Virus record (IMG/VR): IMGVR_UViG_3300025083_000041
Span: 1-53,486 of that record
Strand: one strand, 5' to 3'
From: a virus
DNA length: 53,486 nt
The notes below the pieces were generated by a model. That model was given only the letters and a program-made list of their open reading frames with translations, did not search any database and was not told the DNA's origin. Below, in pieces: positions 14,577 through 23,166 of the stretch (positions are counted from its first letter, which is position 1; the number at the start of each line of letters is the position of its first letter). Position numbers and translations under genes: made by a program.

Positions 14577-17500
14577 ATGGATATCAAGAATATTGATTTC
14601 GTCAATTTACATGCACATTCTGGTGTAGGTTCGCCGTTTGACGGCTTTGGATACCCACAGGATCACATGGATTATGCCCACTCTAACGGCTCAAAAGCGT
14701 TAGCACTCACTGATCATGGAAACATGAATGGGTTTGCCTATCAAGTACTCCACGCCAAGAAGATGAAAGAAGCAGGAAAAGACTTCAAGCCAATCTTTGG
14801 CGTTGAGGCTTATTTTATTGAAGATGTAGTAGAATGGAGAGAAAAGTATGAACAAGCAAAAGCAGACAAGAAGCGCAAGAAAGAGATCAAAGACGATTCA
14901 TCAGGAATCTCAATCGAAACAGAAGGAGAATCTAAGTCTAAAGGACGTTCTGACATTAATCGCTCTCGTCATCTTATTCTTATTGCTATGAGTCAGAAGG
15001 GGCTTAACAATATCTTTAAGATGGTGTCTGAGTCTCACAAGGGTGACTATTTTTATCGTAAGCCTAGAGTTGATTTCGGACTCTTAGAGAAGTATGGAGA
15101 GGATGTTATTGCAGCCTCTGCTTGTTTGGGGGGAGTCTATGCAGGTGCTTACTGGAGTCTTCACGAGGAAGGTGATGAAGCCGTCTTAAGCGAGATGCGA
15201 CGTCTAACAGAGCGCTTTCAATCTATTTTGGGTGATCGATGGTATGGAGAGTTGCAATGGAACCGTGTTCCTCAACAACATGAACTTAATCGTCACATAA
15301 TTCAGATCCATAAAGAGACTGGGCTTAAGTTGATCTCTACAGCAGACTCTCACTATCCAACACCTGAAGCATGGCAAGACAGAGAACTATATAAGCGACT
15401 TGGTTGGCTTGGTAGATCTAAGCCAGAGTGGCTAGATATGTCCCTTCCTGCCGAGGTTCAAGAACTAGAGTGCGAACTTTATCCTAAGAACGCAGAACAA
15501 ATGTGGGAATCATACAAGAGATATGCAAACGAGTGTGGAGTATCCTATGACGATGATATTGTCCTAGATTCTATCAAAGAGACACAAACTATTGCTTTTG
15601 AACGTATCCAAGACTTCCTTCCGGACAATACAGTACGATTACCAGATTTTGTTGTACCGTCTGGATATACTGAAGATGGCTATCTTAAGCGCCTTACAAC
15701 TGAAGGGATGTTCAATATCCTCAAAGATCAGAACAGAGCAAACAAAGAAACAGCCAGAATATACAAAGAACGTATTGATGAAGAACTGTCTGTAATCTCA
15801 GAACGTGGGTTCTCAAAGTACTTCTTGACTATGAAAGCAGTGGCAGACAAAGCATCTAATATGATGCTCACAGGTACTGGACGTGGCTCAGCAGCCGGAT
15901 CTTTAGTGGCATATGCACTTGGCATAACACAGGTTGATCCTATTGAGTATGGATTACTGTTTTCACGTTTCTTGCGTAAAGATGCTAAGGATTACCCAGA
16001 TATCGATTATGATGTAGCAGAACCTATGGAACTTAAGGATCACCTCATTGAGGAATGGGGAACTGACTGTGTGGCTCCTATCTCCAACTGGAACACATTA
16101 CAGTTAAAGTCTTTAATCAAAGACATCTCCAAAATGTATGACATTGAATTTAAAGAAGTTAACATTGTAACAGGCAAAATGATTGCTGAAGCAACTCCGC
16201 TTGCCAAGAAGAAGCATGGTATCAAAGCAGGTATGTATATTCCCACATGGGAAGAGGTGTTAGAGTTCTCAAGTACTCTCAAGTCTTTCTTGGAGAAATA
16301 TCCACAAGTAGAAAAGCATGTCAAATCTATGGTTGGGCAATATCGATCTTGCTCTCGTCATGCCGGTGGCGTGGTGATTGCAGAGAACTTGGATAGACAC
16401 ATGCCCTTGATTCAATCAGGTGGCGTAATCCAGACTCCATGGAGTGAGGGGCAGAACGTCCGTCAACTTGAACCAATGGGTTTCATCAAGTTCGACTTAC
16501 TTGGGTTAACAACCCTTCGTATGATTCAGGGTGCTATCGAGCGAATACTCAAGAAGCAAGGTAACATCAATCCATCATTCATACAAGTTAAGGAGTTCTA
16601 TAACAAGAATTTGCATCCCTCTGTTCTGAACTTCGATGATCAGAGAGTATACAAGAATGTGTTTCATAAAGGTAAGTGGGCTGGAATCTTTCAGTTCACA
16701 GAGTCTGGAGCACAGAACTTTTGTAAGTCTGTCAAGCCATCTTCTATTGTTGACATCTCTGCTATCACTTCTATCTTCCGTCCCGGCCCACTATCTGCAG
16801 GTGTACATGAAGACTATGTAAAGGCTAAAGATGCACCAGACGATGTGTTCTACGAGAACCAAATTGTACGTGACGTTACAGAAGAGACGTATGGTTTTCT
16901 AATCTTTCAGGAGCAGATTGCCCTACTGGCTCACAAGTTGGGAGATGGCATCTCTTTGGATGAGGGTAACTTGCTTCGTAAACTCTTGACTAAGAAAGGT
17001 ACAGGTAAAGGTGCTGAATTGATGTACTCTATCAGAGACAGGTTTATCAAAGGCTGTGTTCAGAAGAGAATGCGACGAGAAGATGCTACTGCAATGTGGC
17101 AAACATTTGAATACTTCTCTGGATATGGTTTCAACAAATCACACGCTGTGTGTTACTCTATGATCTCATATCAATGTGCTTGGCTTATGACTTATCATGA
17201 GGGTGAGTGGCTGGCAGCATATCTAGATAAAGTTTCAGACAAGAAGAAAGAATCTGCAATCGCTACTGCGAAGACTTTGGGGTATACCATCTCTAAACTT
17301 AATGTAAATATATCTGGAAAGCAGTGGGAATATGATTCGTCATCCAACTCTTTGCTTCAGCCTTTGACTACTATTAAAGGACTAGGTGCATCTGCCATGG
17401 AACAAGTGGTTAATAACCGCCCATTTAACACTGTAGAGGACTTTCTATTCAACCCTGACGTCAAGTATAGCAAACTTAATAAAAAGGCTCTAGACGTGCT

Positions 17501-18044
17501 TGTGAGAGCAGGAGCGTGTGATCATTTGATGGACGACAGGTTCACTGGCATGAAACATTTCTGGAGTGCCGTAGTTGTTGATCGTCCCAAGAACAAGAAG
17601 AAGTTCGGTGAGAATATAGAATTATATAAGCACGAGGGAGATTTCTCTAGAGATGAATTAATATCTCAGAAGTCAGACTTAACTGGTATCTTTCCGTTTG
17701 ATCTAGTGATGAGTGATAACGTTCGTATAAAATTAGAACAACTACCAGTAGTTCCAATCTCAGAATATGAGATGGCAATGTCTGTGGAATCTAGTGGAGA
17801 CGATCAACTGTTGGTATGGTTTGTGCCACGTAAGTTACTAAAGAAGAAAACAACTAAAGGCAAGGACTATTGGATTCTTAAAGTTGTGGACTCAAACAAT
17901 GCAATGGTTGACATCAAGTGCTGGAATCCTAGGGACACAGATACAGTGTATGTTAATCAGCCCTACATGGCTAGACTAGATTACTCAGAACAGTGGGGAT
18001 TTAGTACACGCTCAGTTGGGAAACGTTTCAGGCTATTGGGTTAA
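14577..18044 (+). CDS. dnaE: DNA polymerase III alpha subunit (family C)
   Basis: A 1155-residue replicative polymerase, close to E. coli DnaE (1160). The N-terminal PHP domain starts NLHAHSG (10-16). The polymerase core shows GRGSAAGSLVAYALGIT near residue 440, catalytic PDIDYD (474-479, Asp475 and Asp477) and KFDLLGL with the third Asp640. A helix-hairpin-helix-like region and an OB-fold-like C-terminus follow. A separate DnaQ-type proofreader is encoded at 42575. No clamp or clamp loader is visible in the window. Carrying both family A and family C polymerases is unusual for a phage. Confidence 0.93.
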   Translation: MDIKNIDFVNLHAHSGVGSPFDGFGYPQDHMDYAHSNGSKALALTDHGNMNGFAYQVLHAKKMKEAGKDFKPIFGVEAYFIEDVVEWREKYEQAKADKKRKKEIKDDSSGISIETEGESKSKGRSDINRSRHLILIAMSQKGLNNIFKMVSESHKGDYFYRKPRVDFGLLEKYGEDVIAASACLGGVYAGAYWSLHEEGDEAVLSEMRRLTERFQSILGDRWYGELQWNRVPQQHELNRHIIQIHKETGLKLISTADSHYPTPEAWQDRELYKRLGWLGRSKPEWLDMSLPAEVQELECELYPKNAEQMWESYKRYANECGVSYDDDIVLDSIKETQTIAFERIQDFLPDNTVRLPDFVVPSGYTEDGYLKRLTTEGMFNILKDQNRANKETARIYKERIDEELSVISERGFSKYFLTMKAVADKASNMMLTGTGRGSAAGSLVAYALGITQVDPIEYGLLFSRFLRKDAKDYPDIDYDVAEPMELKDHLIEEWGTDCVAPISNWNTLQLKSLIKDISKMYDIEFKEVNIVTGKMIAEATPLAKKKHGIKAGMYIPTWEEVLEFSSTLKSFLEKYPQVEKHVKSMVGQYRSCSRHAGGVVIAENLDRHMPLIQSGGVIQTPWSEGQNVRQLEPMGFIKFDLLGLTTLRMIQGAIERILKKQGNINPSFIQVKEFYNKNLHPSVLNFDDQRVYKNVFHKGKWAGIFQFTESGAQNFCKSVKPSSIVDISAITSIFRPGPLSAGVHEDYVKAKDAPDDVFYENQIVRDVTEETYGFLIFQEQIALLAHKLGDGISLDEGNLLRKLLTKKGTGKGAELMYSIRDRFIKGCVQKRMRREDATAMWQTFEYFSGYGFNKSHAVCYSMISYQCAWLMTYHEGEWLAAYLDKVSDKKKESAIATAKTLGYTISKLNVNISGKQWEYDSSSNSLLQPLTTIKGLGASAMEQVVNNRPFNTVEDFLFNPDVKYSKLNKKALDVLVRAGACDHLMDDRFTGMKHFWSAVVVDRPKNKKKFGENIELYKHEGDFSRDELISQKSDLTGIFPFDLVMSDNVRIKLEQLPVVPISEYEMAMSVESSGDDQLLVWFVPRKLLKKKTTKGKDYWILKVVDSNNAMVDIKCWNPRDTDTVYVNQPYMARLDYSEQWGFSTRSVGKRFRLLG

Positions 18045-18053
18045 GGAGGAGAA

Positions 18054-18254
18054 ATGGTAAAGAACAAATGGGAAATAGAAAATAATAACTTCAGATACTT
18101 TAATGAAGATGGAGACTTGGTTGTACACCTCTTTATGCACATGGGAACTTGGAAAGGCTATGTCTTAGGGCACGAAAAGACAATAAAGCGCAAGAGGTTT
18201 ACCGATGCCTTGGAAGACGTACGCAAGGCTCTCAAGGAGTGCGGTTGGGAATAA
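18054..18254 (+). CDS. Unknown 66-aa protein
   Basis: Starts 9 nt after the polymerase stop with AAGGAGGAG, so it is translated from the same mRNA. Basic and aromatic (WEIENNNFRYFNEDGDLVV, then HMGTWKGYVLGHEK), it looks like a small mixed alpha/beta protein. Function unknown. Confidence 0.65.
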   Translation: MVKNKWEIENNNFRYFNEDGDLVVHLFMHMGTWKGYVLGHEKTIKRKRFTDALEDVRKALKECGWE

Positions 18255-18257
18255 AAA

Positions 18258-18290
18258 ATGAATAAATAGTGCCCTTCAGACGTATATACT
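18258..18290 (+). promoter_or_regulatory. Phage promoter, 18306 and methyltransferase operon
   Basis: ATGAATAAA (18258-18266), 11-nt spacer with CCCTTC (18272-18277), AGACGTATA (18278-18286). CCCTTC can pair with the Shine-Dalgarno GGAGGG (18294-18299). Confidence 0.65.
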
Positions 18291-18305
18291 ATAGGAGGGT
18301 TTACT

Positions 18306-18500
18306 ATGCTCACAAAGAAACAAATTAAAGAGAAGATAAAACAGACTGAAACTATTGAAAGAATGTTGTTAATGTTTTTGGCTGATCGCTCAACACCTGA
18401 AGAACAAGCACATATGCTAGTCGGAGAGTTGTTGACAGCGTCAGAGTTCATAGTTCGGTTCAAACAATGCTTAAAAGAAATGAAAAGGGAGGGAAAGTGA
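18306..18500 (+). CDS. Unknown 64-aa helical protein
   Basis: A small helix-rich protein (KKQIKEKIKQTETIERMLLM and a second helix near residues 40-60) translated from AGGAGGG. It overlaps the methyltransferase start by 4 nt. It could be a regulatory partner of the methyltransferase, but nothing shows this. Confidence 0.65.
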   Translation: MLTKKQIKEKIKQTETIERMLLMFLADRSTPEEQAHMLVGELLTASEFIVRFKQCLKEMKREGK

Positions 18501-19408
18501 ATAAAATTATATTAGGAAACTGTGTGAAGGTGATGGATCAACTAGAGGATGAATCTGTAGATGCATTTATCACCTCACCGCCTTATGATGAATTGAGAGA
18601 TTACAATGGATACTCATTTCCGTTTGAAGACATCGCTCGGAAGATGTATCAGAAGTTGGCAAAGGGTGGAGTCATTGTATGGGTTGTAGGAGATGCAACA
18701 AAGAAGGGCTCTGAGACTGGTTCGTCCTTTCGACAAGCCATCTTCTTTCAAGAGTTGGGACTAAACATCCACGACACAATGATCTATGAGAAGAATGGCT
18801 CGTCCTTTCCTGCAAGACGCACAGGTAATAGATACTCTCAGGTGTTTGAGTACATGTTTGTATTCAGCAAGGGCAAACCAAAGACAGCGAACCTCATCTG
18901 TGACAAGCCCAACAAGTGGAGCGGCTACACCTCGTTCGGTACATCGACGAACCGCAACGCAGCCGGCGAACTCGTAAAGGCAAAGAACAGAAAGCCTACG
19001 CCTAATTTTTCCCCCCGTCACAACGTTTGGAAGTATAATACAGGTAAAAAGTATACAACAAATGACGATTTTGCTTTCAAACATCCGGCAATGTTTCCGG
19101 AATCACTAGCAGAAGATCATGTTATGACTTGGACAAACGAAGGAGATCTTATTGTAGATCCTTTTGTAGGAGCAGGAACTACGACAAAGATGGCAGCAAT
19201 CAATGGACGACGTTGGTTAGGTATCGATATATCAGAAGAGTATGTTGATATTGCGAATGAACGAATGAAGATTGCAGAACAGATGATTCAGAACGGATAC
19301 AAGAAAGACTACACTCCGGAAGTAAAGGAAGGCAGTCTATCAAGAAAGGAAGTAACGGCTATGAGCAAGTCAGAGTTAATTGAGTTGGTTCTCAAGGGGC
19401 AGAAATGA
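18497..19408 (+). CDS. DNA methyltransferase, N4-cytosine or N6-adenine
   Basis: I choose GTG 18497, which follows GGGAGGG and overlaps the previous stop, over the longer ATG at 18467; this gives 303 residues. The catalytic motif TSPPY (26-30) precedes the SAM-binding DPFVGAGTT (221-229), the order of beta-class DNA methyltransferases; SPPY is usual for N4-cytosine enzymes. No cognate restriction gene is adjacent, so protection from host restriction is likely. An internal 80-nt stretch (18901-18980) is about 59% GC by hand count, unlike its surroundings, suggesting mosaic origin. Confidence 0.88.
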   Translation: MNKIILGNCVKVMDQLEDESVDAFITSPPYDELRDYNGYSFPFEDIARKMYQKLAKGGVIVWVVGDATKKGSETGSSFRQAIFFQELGLNIHDTMIYEKNGSSFPARRTGNRYSQVFEYMFVFSKGKPKTANLICDKPNKWSGYTSFGTSTNRNAAGELVKAKNRKPTPNFSPRHNVWKYNTGKKYTTNDDFAFKHPAMFPESLAEDHVMTWTNEGDLIVDPFVGAGTTTKMAAINGRRWLGIDISEEYVDIANERMKIAEQMIQNGYKKDYTPEVKEGSLSRKEVTAMSKSELIELVLKGQK

Positions 19409-20091
19409 ATACAAGGAAATGCAAAAAATGTGGAATTGAAAAACCGTTAGCAGAGTTTTATAAGAATAAGGCTTCGAAAGGTGGACATATATGGCAATGC
19501 AGGACATGCAAATGTCTCCAAGTCAAACAACGCAATGAAACCCCGGAAGGCAAAGCGAATAGAAGAAAGTGGAATCAAAGCCCGAAAGGGAAAGAGTCTG
19601 TTAGAAATAGTAATAAGAAATACCAATCCGGCCCGAAATTCGCAATTGCGCATCTAAGGTACCGGTACAGTCCGAAAGGGCAAGCAACAAGTGCAAGGTA
19701 TCGTGCTGAAAACAAAGAAGAAATCACAGAAAAAAAGACAAAGAAACGCTCAGAAGAGCCAAATTGTGTTTATCAAATAAAGAACTTGGAGAATATCAAA
19801 GTCTATATTGGCGAGACAATAAGAGGAGAGTCAAGATGGAAAAGACATCTAAGATGTCTCAAAGGTAATTGTCACGCTAACAAACCACTCCAAGAAGACT
19901 TCAATAAGTATGGAGAAGAAGCATTTGAATGGAGCATTCTAAAAGAGTTTGAAATCGAGAATAAAGATATCCTACTCTTGGAAGAAGCAAGAACCATCCA
20001 GCAATATATTCAAGATGGTGTTGAACTTTATAATGTGCAATTGACAAACAAACAACTTAAAATGCTTGAAGAAGACAAAAAATCTCAATAG
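19405..20091 (+). CDS. GIY-YIG endonuclease with zinc finger
   Basis: A 228-residue probable homing endonuclease. It has an N-terminal zinc-binding module with CKKC (6-9) and CRTC (32-35), a basic linker with repeated SPKGK/TPEGK units as in DNA-binding modules of such enzymes, and a GIY-YIG domain with VYQI (122-125) and VYIG (133-136) followed by RWKRH (144-148), the catalytic Arg region. It overlaps the methyltransferase stop by 4 nt and converges with the VWA gene. Its position next to a mosaic methyltransferase suggests a free-standing mobile gene. Confidence 0.8.
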   Translation: MNTRKCKKCGIEKPLAEFYKNKASKGGHIWQCRTCKCLQVKQRNETPEGKANRRKWNQSPKGKESVRNSNKKYQSGPKFAIAHLRYRYSPKGQATSARYRAENKEEITEKKTKKRSEEPNCVYQIKNLENIKVYIGETIRGESRWKRHLRCLKGNCHANKPLQEDFNKYGEEAFEWSILKEFEIENKDILLLEEARTIQQYIQDGVELYNVQLTNKQLKMLEEDKKSQ

Positions 20092-21017
20092 TTATAAACT
20101 ACTTCAACCAAAGAGTTGCCTGTTGGAATGACAGTGAACTCAACCCTGTTTAAGGTGGCGTTGTAAGTCCAATCACGATTTAGGATGCCATCTATATAAA
20201 CGTATATCCAATTGGGATCTAGCGGAACGTGTGTCAAGTCAATCCATTCATAAGGAACGACTTGATCTGCTGCTTGTGCCACACCAGCACTCCAATCTTC
20301 GGAACAGATATCGACAATATTACCGCCGAAGTGGTTTGTGGCGTTAACGTATCTCTCTCCAACATTCTGCATTGGCACATTCGAAGTACATTCAGAGACA
20401 TCATTTGGCAAGTTTATGATGCTAGCAACAAAGGTGTGAGATCTTTGCATTAATGCCCAGTTTATAAACTCAAACTCATTGGCTACATGTTCTCTAGACT
20501 GATCATTCTCATCAGAGACGAAAACAATTAGAAGAGCAGCATCATTCCTAAGCCAAGTATTGGCGTATTGATTGAAGTCTATGTATTCTATCACAGCATC
20601 AAAGCCTGCCTCATACTGTCCATTGATATGATCGCTATACATCGCTTCAACATCTGCTATTGTATCACCCGGAACAATAGGGAAAGAAGTTAAGTTTGTC
20701 ACTTCACGGTAATCAGAAGGAATAATCATCAGTCTCCACCCAACAGCAGGCAAACTGTTCATCATGAGTTGGATACCTGCCAAGATTGCAGGCTGATCGT
20801 CAAACATAGAGCCTGAAGGATCAATAACCCAAAATATATCAACACCATCCAGTGAGCGAATCTGAACAAAAGAATCAACCCAAAGATCTGAAAAGTCATA
20901 GTCAGTGTCCTCTATCACTTCACACTCAGACTCAACCTCTATATATACCTCAACCTCTTTTTCGTATGCTAGCATCCCATCGGACATGCAAGACATAATA
21001 AACAATAACATCAACAT
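20085..21017 (-). CDS. Von Willebrand A-domain lipoprotein
   Basis: The only convincing minus-strand gene. The 310-residue product has a short hydrophobic start ending in a lipobox-like IMSC (Cys10), then an acidic segment and a VWA domain whose MIDAS motif is DPSGS (66-70). This domain composition indicates an exported, lipid-anchored, metal-dependent adhesion-type protein. VWA lipoproteins of this kind occur in bacterial genomes, including myxobacteria, so it may be an acquired host gene altering the infected cell surface. Its 3' end overlaps the GIY-YIG gene by 7 nt; no phage-type promoter faces it. Confidence 0.75.
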   Translation of the reverse strand: MLMLLFIMSCMSDGMLAYEKEVEVYIEVESECEVIEDTDYDFSDLWVDSFVQIRSLDGVDIFWVIDPSGSMFDDQPAILAGIQLMMNSLPAVGWRLMIIPSDYREVTNLTSFPIVPGDTIADVEAMYSDHINGQYEAGFDAVIEYIDFNQYANTWLRNDAALLIVFVSDENDQSREHVANEFEFINWALMQRSHTFVASIINLPNDVSECTSNVPMQNVGERYVNATNHFGGNIVDICSEDWSAGVAQAADQVVPYEWIDLTHVPLDPNWIYVYIDGILNRDWTYNATLNRVEFTVIPTGNSLVEVVYNY

Positions 21018-21080
21018 AACATATAACCCCCATAGTATCTAATATAACTACCTTTCGGAAAAAGAAAAAGTAACTTTAAA

Positions 21081-21111
21081 TTGAATAAAGAATGTTTGTC
21101 AAACGTATAAT
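21081..21111 (+). promoter_or_regulatory. Phage promoter, 21139-22749 operon
   Basis: TTGAATAAA (21081-21089), 11-nt spacer, AAACGTATA (21101-21109) with perfect TATAAT. Confidence 0.8.
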
Positions 21112-21138
21112 AAGTAACAACTACCAAAGGAGGTAAAA

Positions 21139-21372
21139 ATGGAAGTATCAAATGAAGAGCCAGAGCAAACATCTGGCTTAACTCAGGGAGACTTGGCAAT
21201 CGCTGCATATGCTCTCGCAGAAACATATAACTCATACTTAGAAGAGTATGAAGCAGAAGACTTTGGCGAATTGTCAAAGGAACAGATGGAATCATCAATG
21301 AACTCTTTACGCACTGCGTTTTCAAAGTTCGATGCGATTCTCAAAGCAATGCAACCACAGGAGGAAGAATGA
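21139..21372 (+). CDS. Unknown acidic 77-aa protein
   Basis: Follows AAAGGAGG. Acidic and helical, with a poly-Glu C-terminus. It is the first gene of an operon of overlapping small genes leading to dUTPase. No family recognised. Confidence 0.65.
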   Translation: MEVSNEEPEQTSGLTQGDLAIAAYALAETYNSYLEEYEAEDFGELSKEQMESSMNSLRTAFSKFDAILKAMQPQEEE

Positions 21373-21449
21373 TTACTTTCATAGGAACAATTGTGCTTGT
21401 ATCGGTATTCACAGTTGTATGGATGAAAATGTTTGGAGGTGGTGAATGA
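21369..21449 (+). CDS. Single-pass membrane peptide, 26 aa
   Basis: Starts in an ATGA overlap with the previous gene after AGGAGGAAG, and overlaps the next start in the same way. The product is one hydrophobic helix (TFIGTIVLVSVFTVVW) plus a short polar tail. The double translational coupling supports a real gene. Confidence 0.6.
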   Translation: MITFIGTIVLVSVFTVVWMKMFGGGE

Positions 21450-21661
21450 AGAGCAGAGATATTCACGGCTTAACTAAAGCGGCTCTAGCACACTTCATAG
21501 CGACGAAAAAAAGGGCAGAGGCTAATCTTGGTGTCTATCTTTCGAGTCCTACAGGCATCGGGGAACATCCTGATATTGTAGGAGAAGTTGTTAAACTTAT
21601 AAAAACAATCACAGAAGCAGAAGAATCGATAAATTATCTACAACGGAGAATAAATGAATAA
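21446..21661 (+). CDS. Unknown 71-aa helical protein
   Basis: Starts after GGAGGTGG in an ATGA overlap. Mostly helical, with a C-terminal heptad-like segment. It overlaps the next membrane protein by 8 nt. Function unknown. Confidence 0.6.
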   Translation: MKSRDIHGLTKAALAHFIATKKRAEANLGVYLSSPTGIGEHPDIVGEVVKLIKTITEAEESINYLQRRINE

Positions 21662-21878
21662 ATGGATGAAAGAAGGAATGATTAATGGACTGCAAGGGAT
21701 GCTATTCTTTGCCGTTGTCTGTTCAATCTGGGCAATTATTATTAAGTTGTCTGAAAACTTGGGAGTTAGTCCCGGATGGAGTATGTTGGCTTTCTTTATT
21801 ATAGCCATATTCTCAATGAGCATGGCATCTGCCAAGGCTAAATACGATTTAGATCAAAAGTTTGGAGGAGACAAATGA
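21654..21878 (+). CDS. Two-helix membrane protein, 74 aa
   Basis: Two predicted transmembrane segments (about residues 14-31 and 42-58) separated by a short SENLGVSPG loop, with a charged C-terminus. It is embedded in the overlapping operon. It might be a holin-like or inner-membrane modifier, but the endolysin is 3 kb away and holin identity is not supported. Confidence 0.6.
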   Translation: MNKWMKEGMINGLQGMLFFAVVCSIWAIIIKLSENLGVSPGWSMLAFFIIAIFSMSMASAKAKYDLDQKFGGDK

Positions 21879-22219
21879 ATAAAACAATATATCTTATTGA
21901 CATTGATGGTACAGTTTGTGAGGACGTACCAAATGAAGAAGCACATCGCTTCTTATCGGCAAAGCCAATTGATGGTGCTTTGGATATGGTTAACAAAGTC
22001 TTAGAGGAAGGTAATAGAGTAACTTTCTTTACTGCTAGGACTAGTGAACATGCCGATGTAACTGAACAATGGTTGAAAAATAATGGCTTTCCATTTGAGT
22101 CTGTGTGCTATAACAAGCCTCGAACAGATGATGGTTGGGAATATCATTGGGTTGATAATAAACCAGTAACCAGTACTTATACACCACAAGGGTTTGTACT
22201 GTTAGGAGAGGGAAAATGA
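21875..22219 (+). CDS. HAD-superfamily phosphatase, small
   Basis: A 114-residue minimal HAD fold. Motif I is IDIDGT (8-13), motif II is FFTART, and conserved VDNKP lies near the C-terminus. It lacks a cap domain, similar to phage nucleotidase or polynucleotide 3'-phosphatase domains. Its overlap with dUTPase suggests nucleotide metabolism. Confidence 0.75.
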   Translation: MNKTIYLIDIDGTVCEDVPNEEAHRFLSAKPIDGALDMVNKVLEEGNRVTFFTARTSEHADVTEQWLKNNGFPFESVCYNKPRTDDGWEYHWVDNKPVTSTYTPQGFVLLGEGK

Positions 22220-22749
22220 TTCTAGAATATACTTTTACACATGATAATGTAGTTCCACCAACTCGCTCCAACCCTTCAGATGCAGGATTGGATATCTATT
22301 TCTCTCATCCTGAGTCTTCAGAAGAGGTTATAATATATCCAAATACTGGAGCGCTATTCCGCACAGGACTTCGCTTTGGAGTTCCCCATGGGTACATGCT
22401 GCAAATCATGAACAGATCATCTGTGGCATCTAAGAGGAGCCTTCTTGTTGGTGCATGTGTAGTGGACTCTGGGTATGATGGGGAAGTGTTTGTCAATCTG
22501 CACAATGTAGGGTTAAACCCTCAAGTGATTAGACATGGAGACAAGATTGCTCAGGCAGTTTTAGTCCCAATTGTGCCTTTCCGAGCCTACTGTCGTCATG
22601 ACGGAGATCTATATGGATATCCTATCACAATGTCCGAAAGAGGTGATGGAGCACTAGGAAGTACAGATGCCAAAGAAAAGCCATTGGCTGATGAAGGGCA
22701 AAATAAAGATTATGATGATATTTATTTAAACTCTAGTAAGTCGGATTAA
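22216..22749 (+). CDS. dut: dUTP diphosphatase
   Basis: A 177-residue trimeric-type dUTPase with all five motifs: SDAGLDI (21-27), NRSS (66-69), VDSGYDGE (83-90), GDKIAQ (108-113) and RGDGALGST (142-150). It makes dUMP for ThyX and keeps uracil out of DNA. An acidic tail of about 25 residues extends beyond motif 5. ATG overlaps the HAD stop. Confidence 0.93.
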   Translation: MILEYTFTHDNVVPPTRSNPSDAGLDIYFSHPESSEEVIIYPNTGALFRTGLRFGVPHGYMLQIMNRSSVASKRSLLVGACVVDSGYDGEVFVNLHNVGLNPQVIRHGDKIAQAVLVPIVPFRAYCRHDGDLYGYPITMSERGDGALGSTDAKEKPLADEGQNKDYDDIYLNSSKSD

Positions 22750-22766
22750 ATTAAGGAGGAACTGCT

Positions 22767-23099
22767 ATGAAAGGAATTAAGAAAGATAAACAAATACTGT
22801 TCTTAGAGACAGAGAAGCGTCATGCTGACTTGAAAATTAAATTAAAACACTACGGCATCTCCCAATCTGACTTTATCAGAGGATGCATATCCGGACTAAT
22901 TAATGACGATGAGCAGTTCTTCCAATTCTTTTTCAAATTGCTTGAAGAAAAATCTTATGTAAAATCATCTAAAAATCGTAAAAAGAATGAAGAAATGATA
23001 ACGAAAGGACTAAATACTATTGAAGAAGACTTTGTATTCAAAGATTCTGAAATTGAAAATATTTTCGATATAATTGAAAAAGATCATCCGGATTTATGA
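22767..23099 (+). CDS. Unknown 110-aa protein with a possible RHH segment
   Basis: Follows AAGGAGG. A segment reading LKIKLKHYGISQSDFIRGCISGL resembles the strand-helix of ribbon-helix-helix DNA-binding proteins, followed by an acidic helical tail. It sits just before the prohead-core-like gene. Function unknown; a structural-assembly role is also possible. Confidence 0.6.
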   Translation: MKGIKKDKQILFLETEKRHADLKIKLKHYGISQSDFIRGCISGLINDDEQFFQFFFKLLEEKSYVKSSKNRKKNEEMITKGLNTIEEDFVFKDSEIENIFDIIEKDHPDL

Positions 23100-23166
23100 T
23101 TTTTGGATAGAATATCACTAATTAAAACAAAATGCATAATTTGTCATGACAAAAAGGAGATTTCAA

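Noticed and set aside
18467-18496. Longer N-terminus for the methyltransferase from ATG 18467
   Set aside because: No ribosome site before it, whereas GTG 18497 has GGGAGGG and couples to the previous stop.
20085-21017. Insertion sequence or transposon carrying the VWA gene
   Set aside because: No terminal inverted repeats, target duplications or transposase were seen around it.
21011-21325. Minus-strand ORF of 104 codons upstream of the VWA gene
   Set aside because: It lies opposite gene 21139 and its promoter, has no ribosome site, and its composition looks like antisense translation.
21654-21878. Holin assignment for the two-helix membrane protein
   Set aside because: Topology alone is not diagnostic, it is not next to the endolysin, and several other small membrane proteins are equally eligible.
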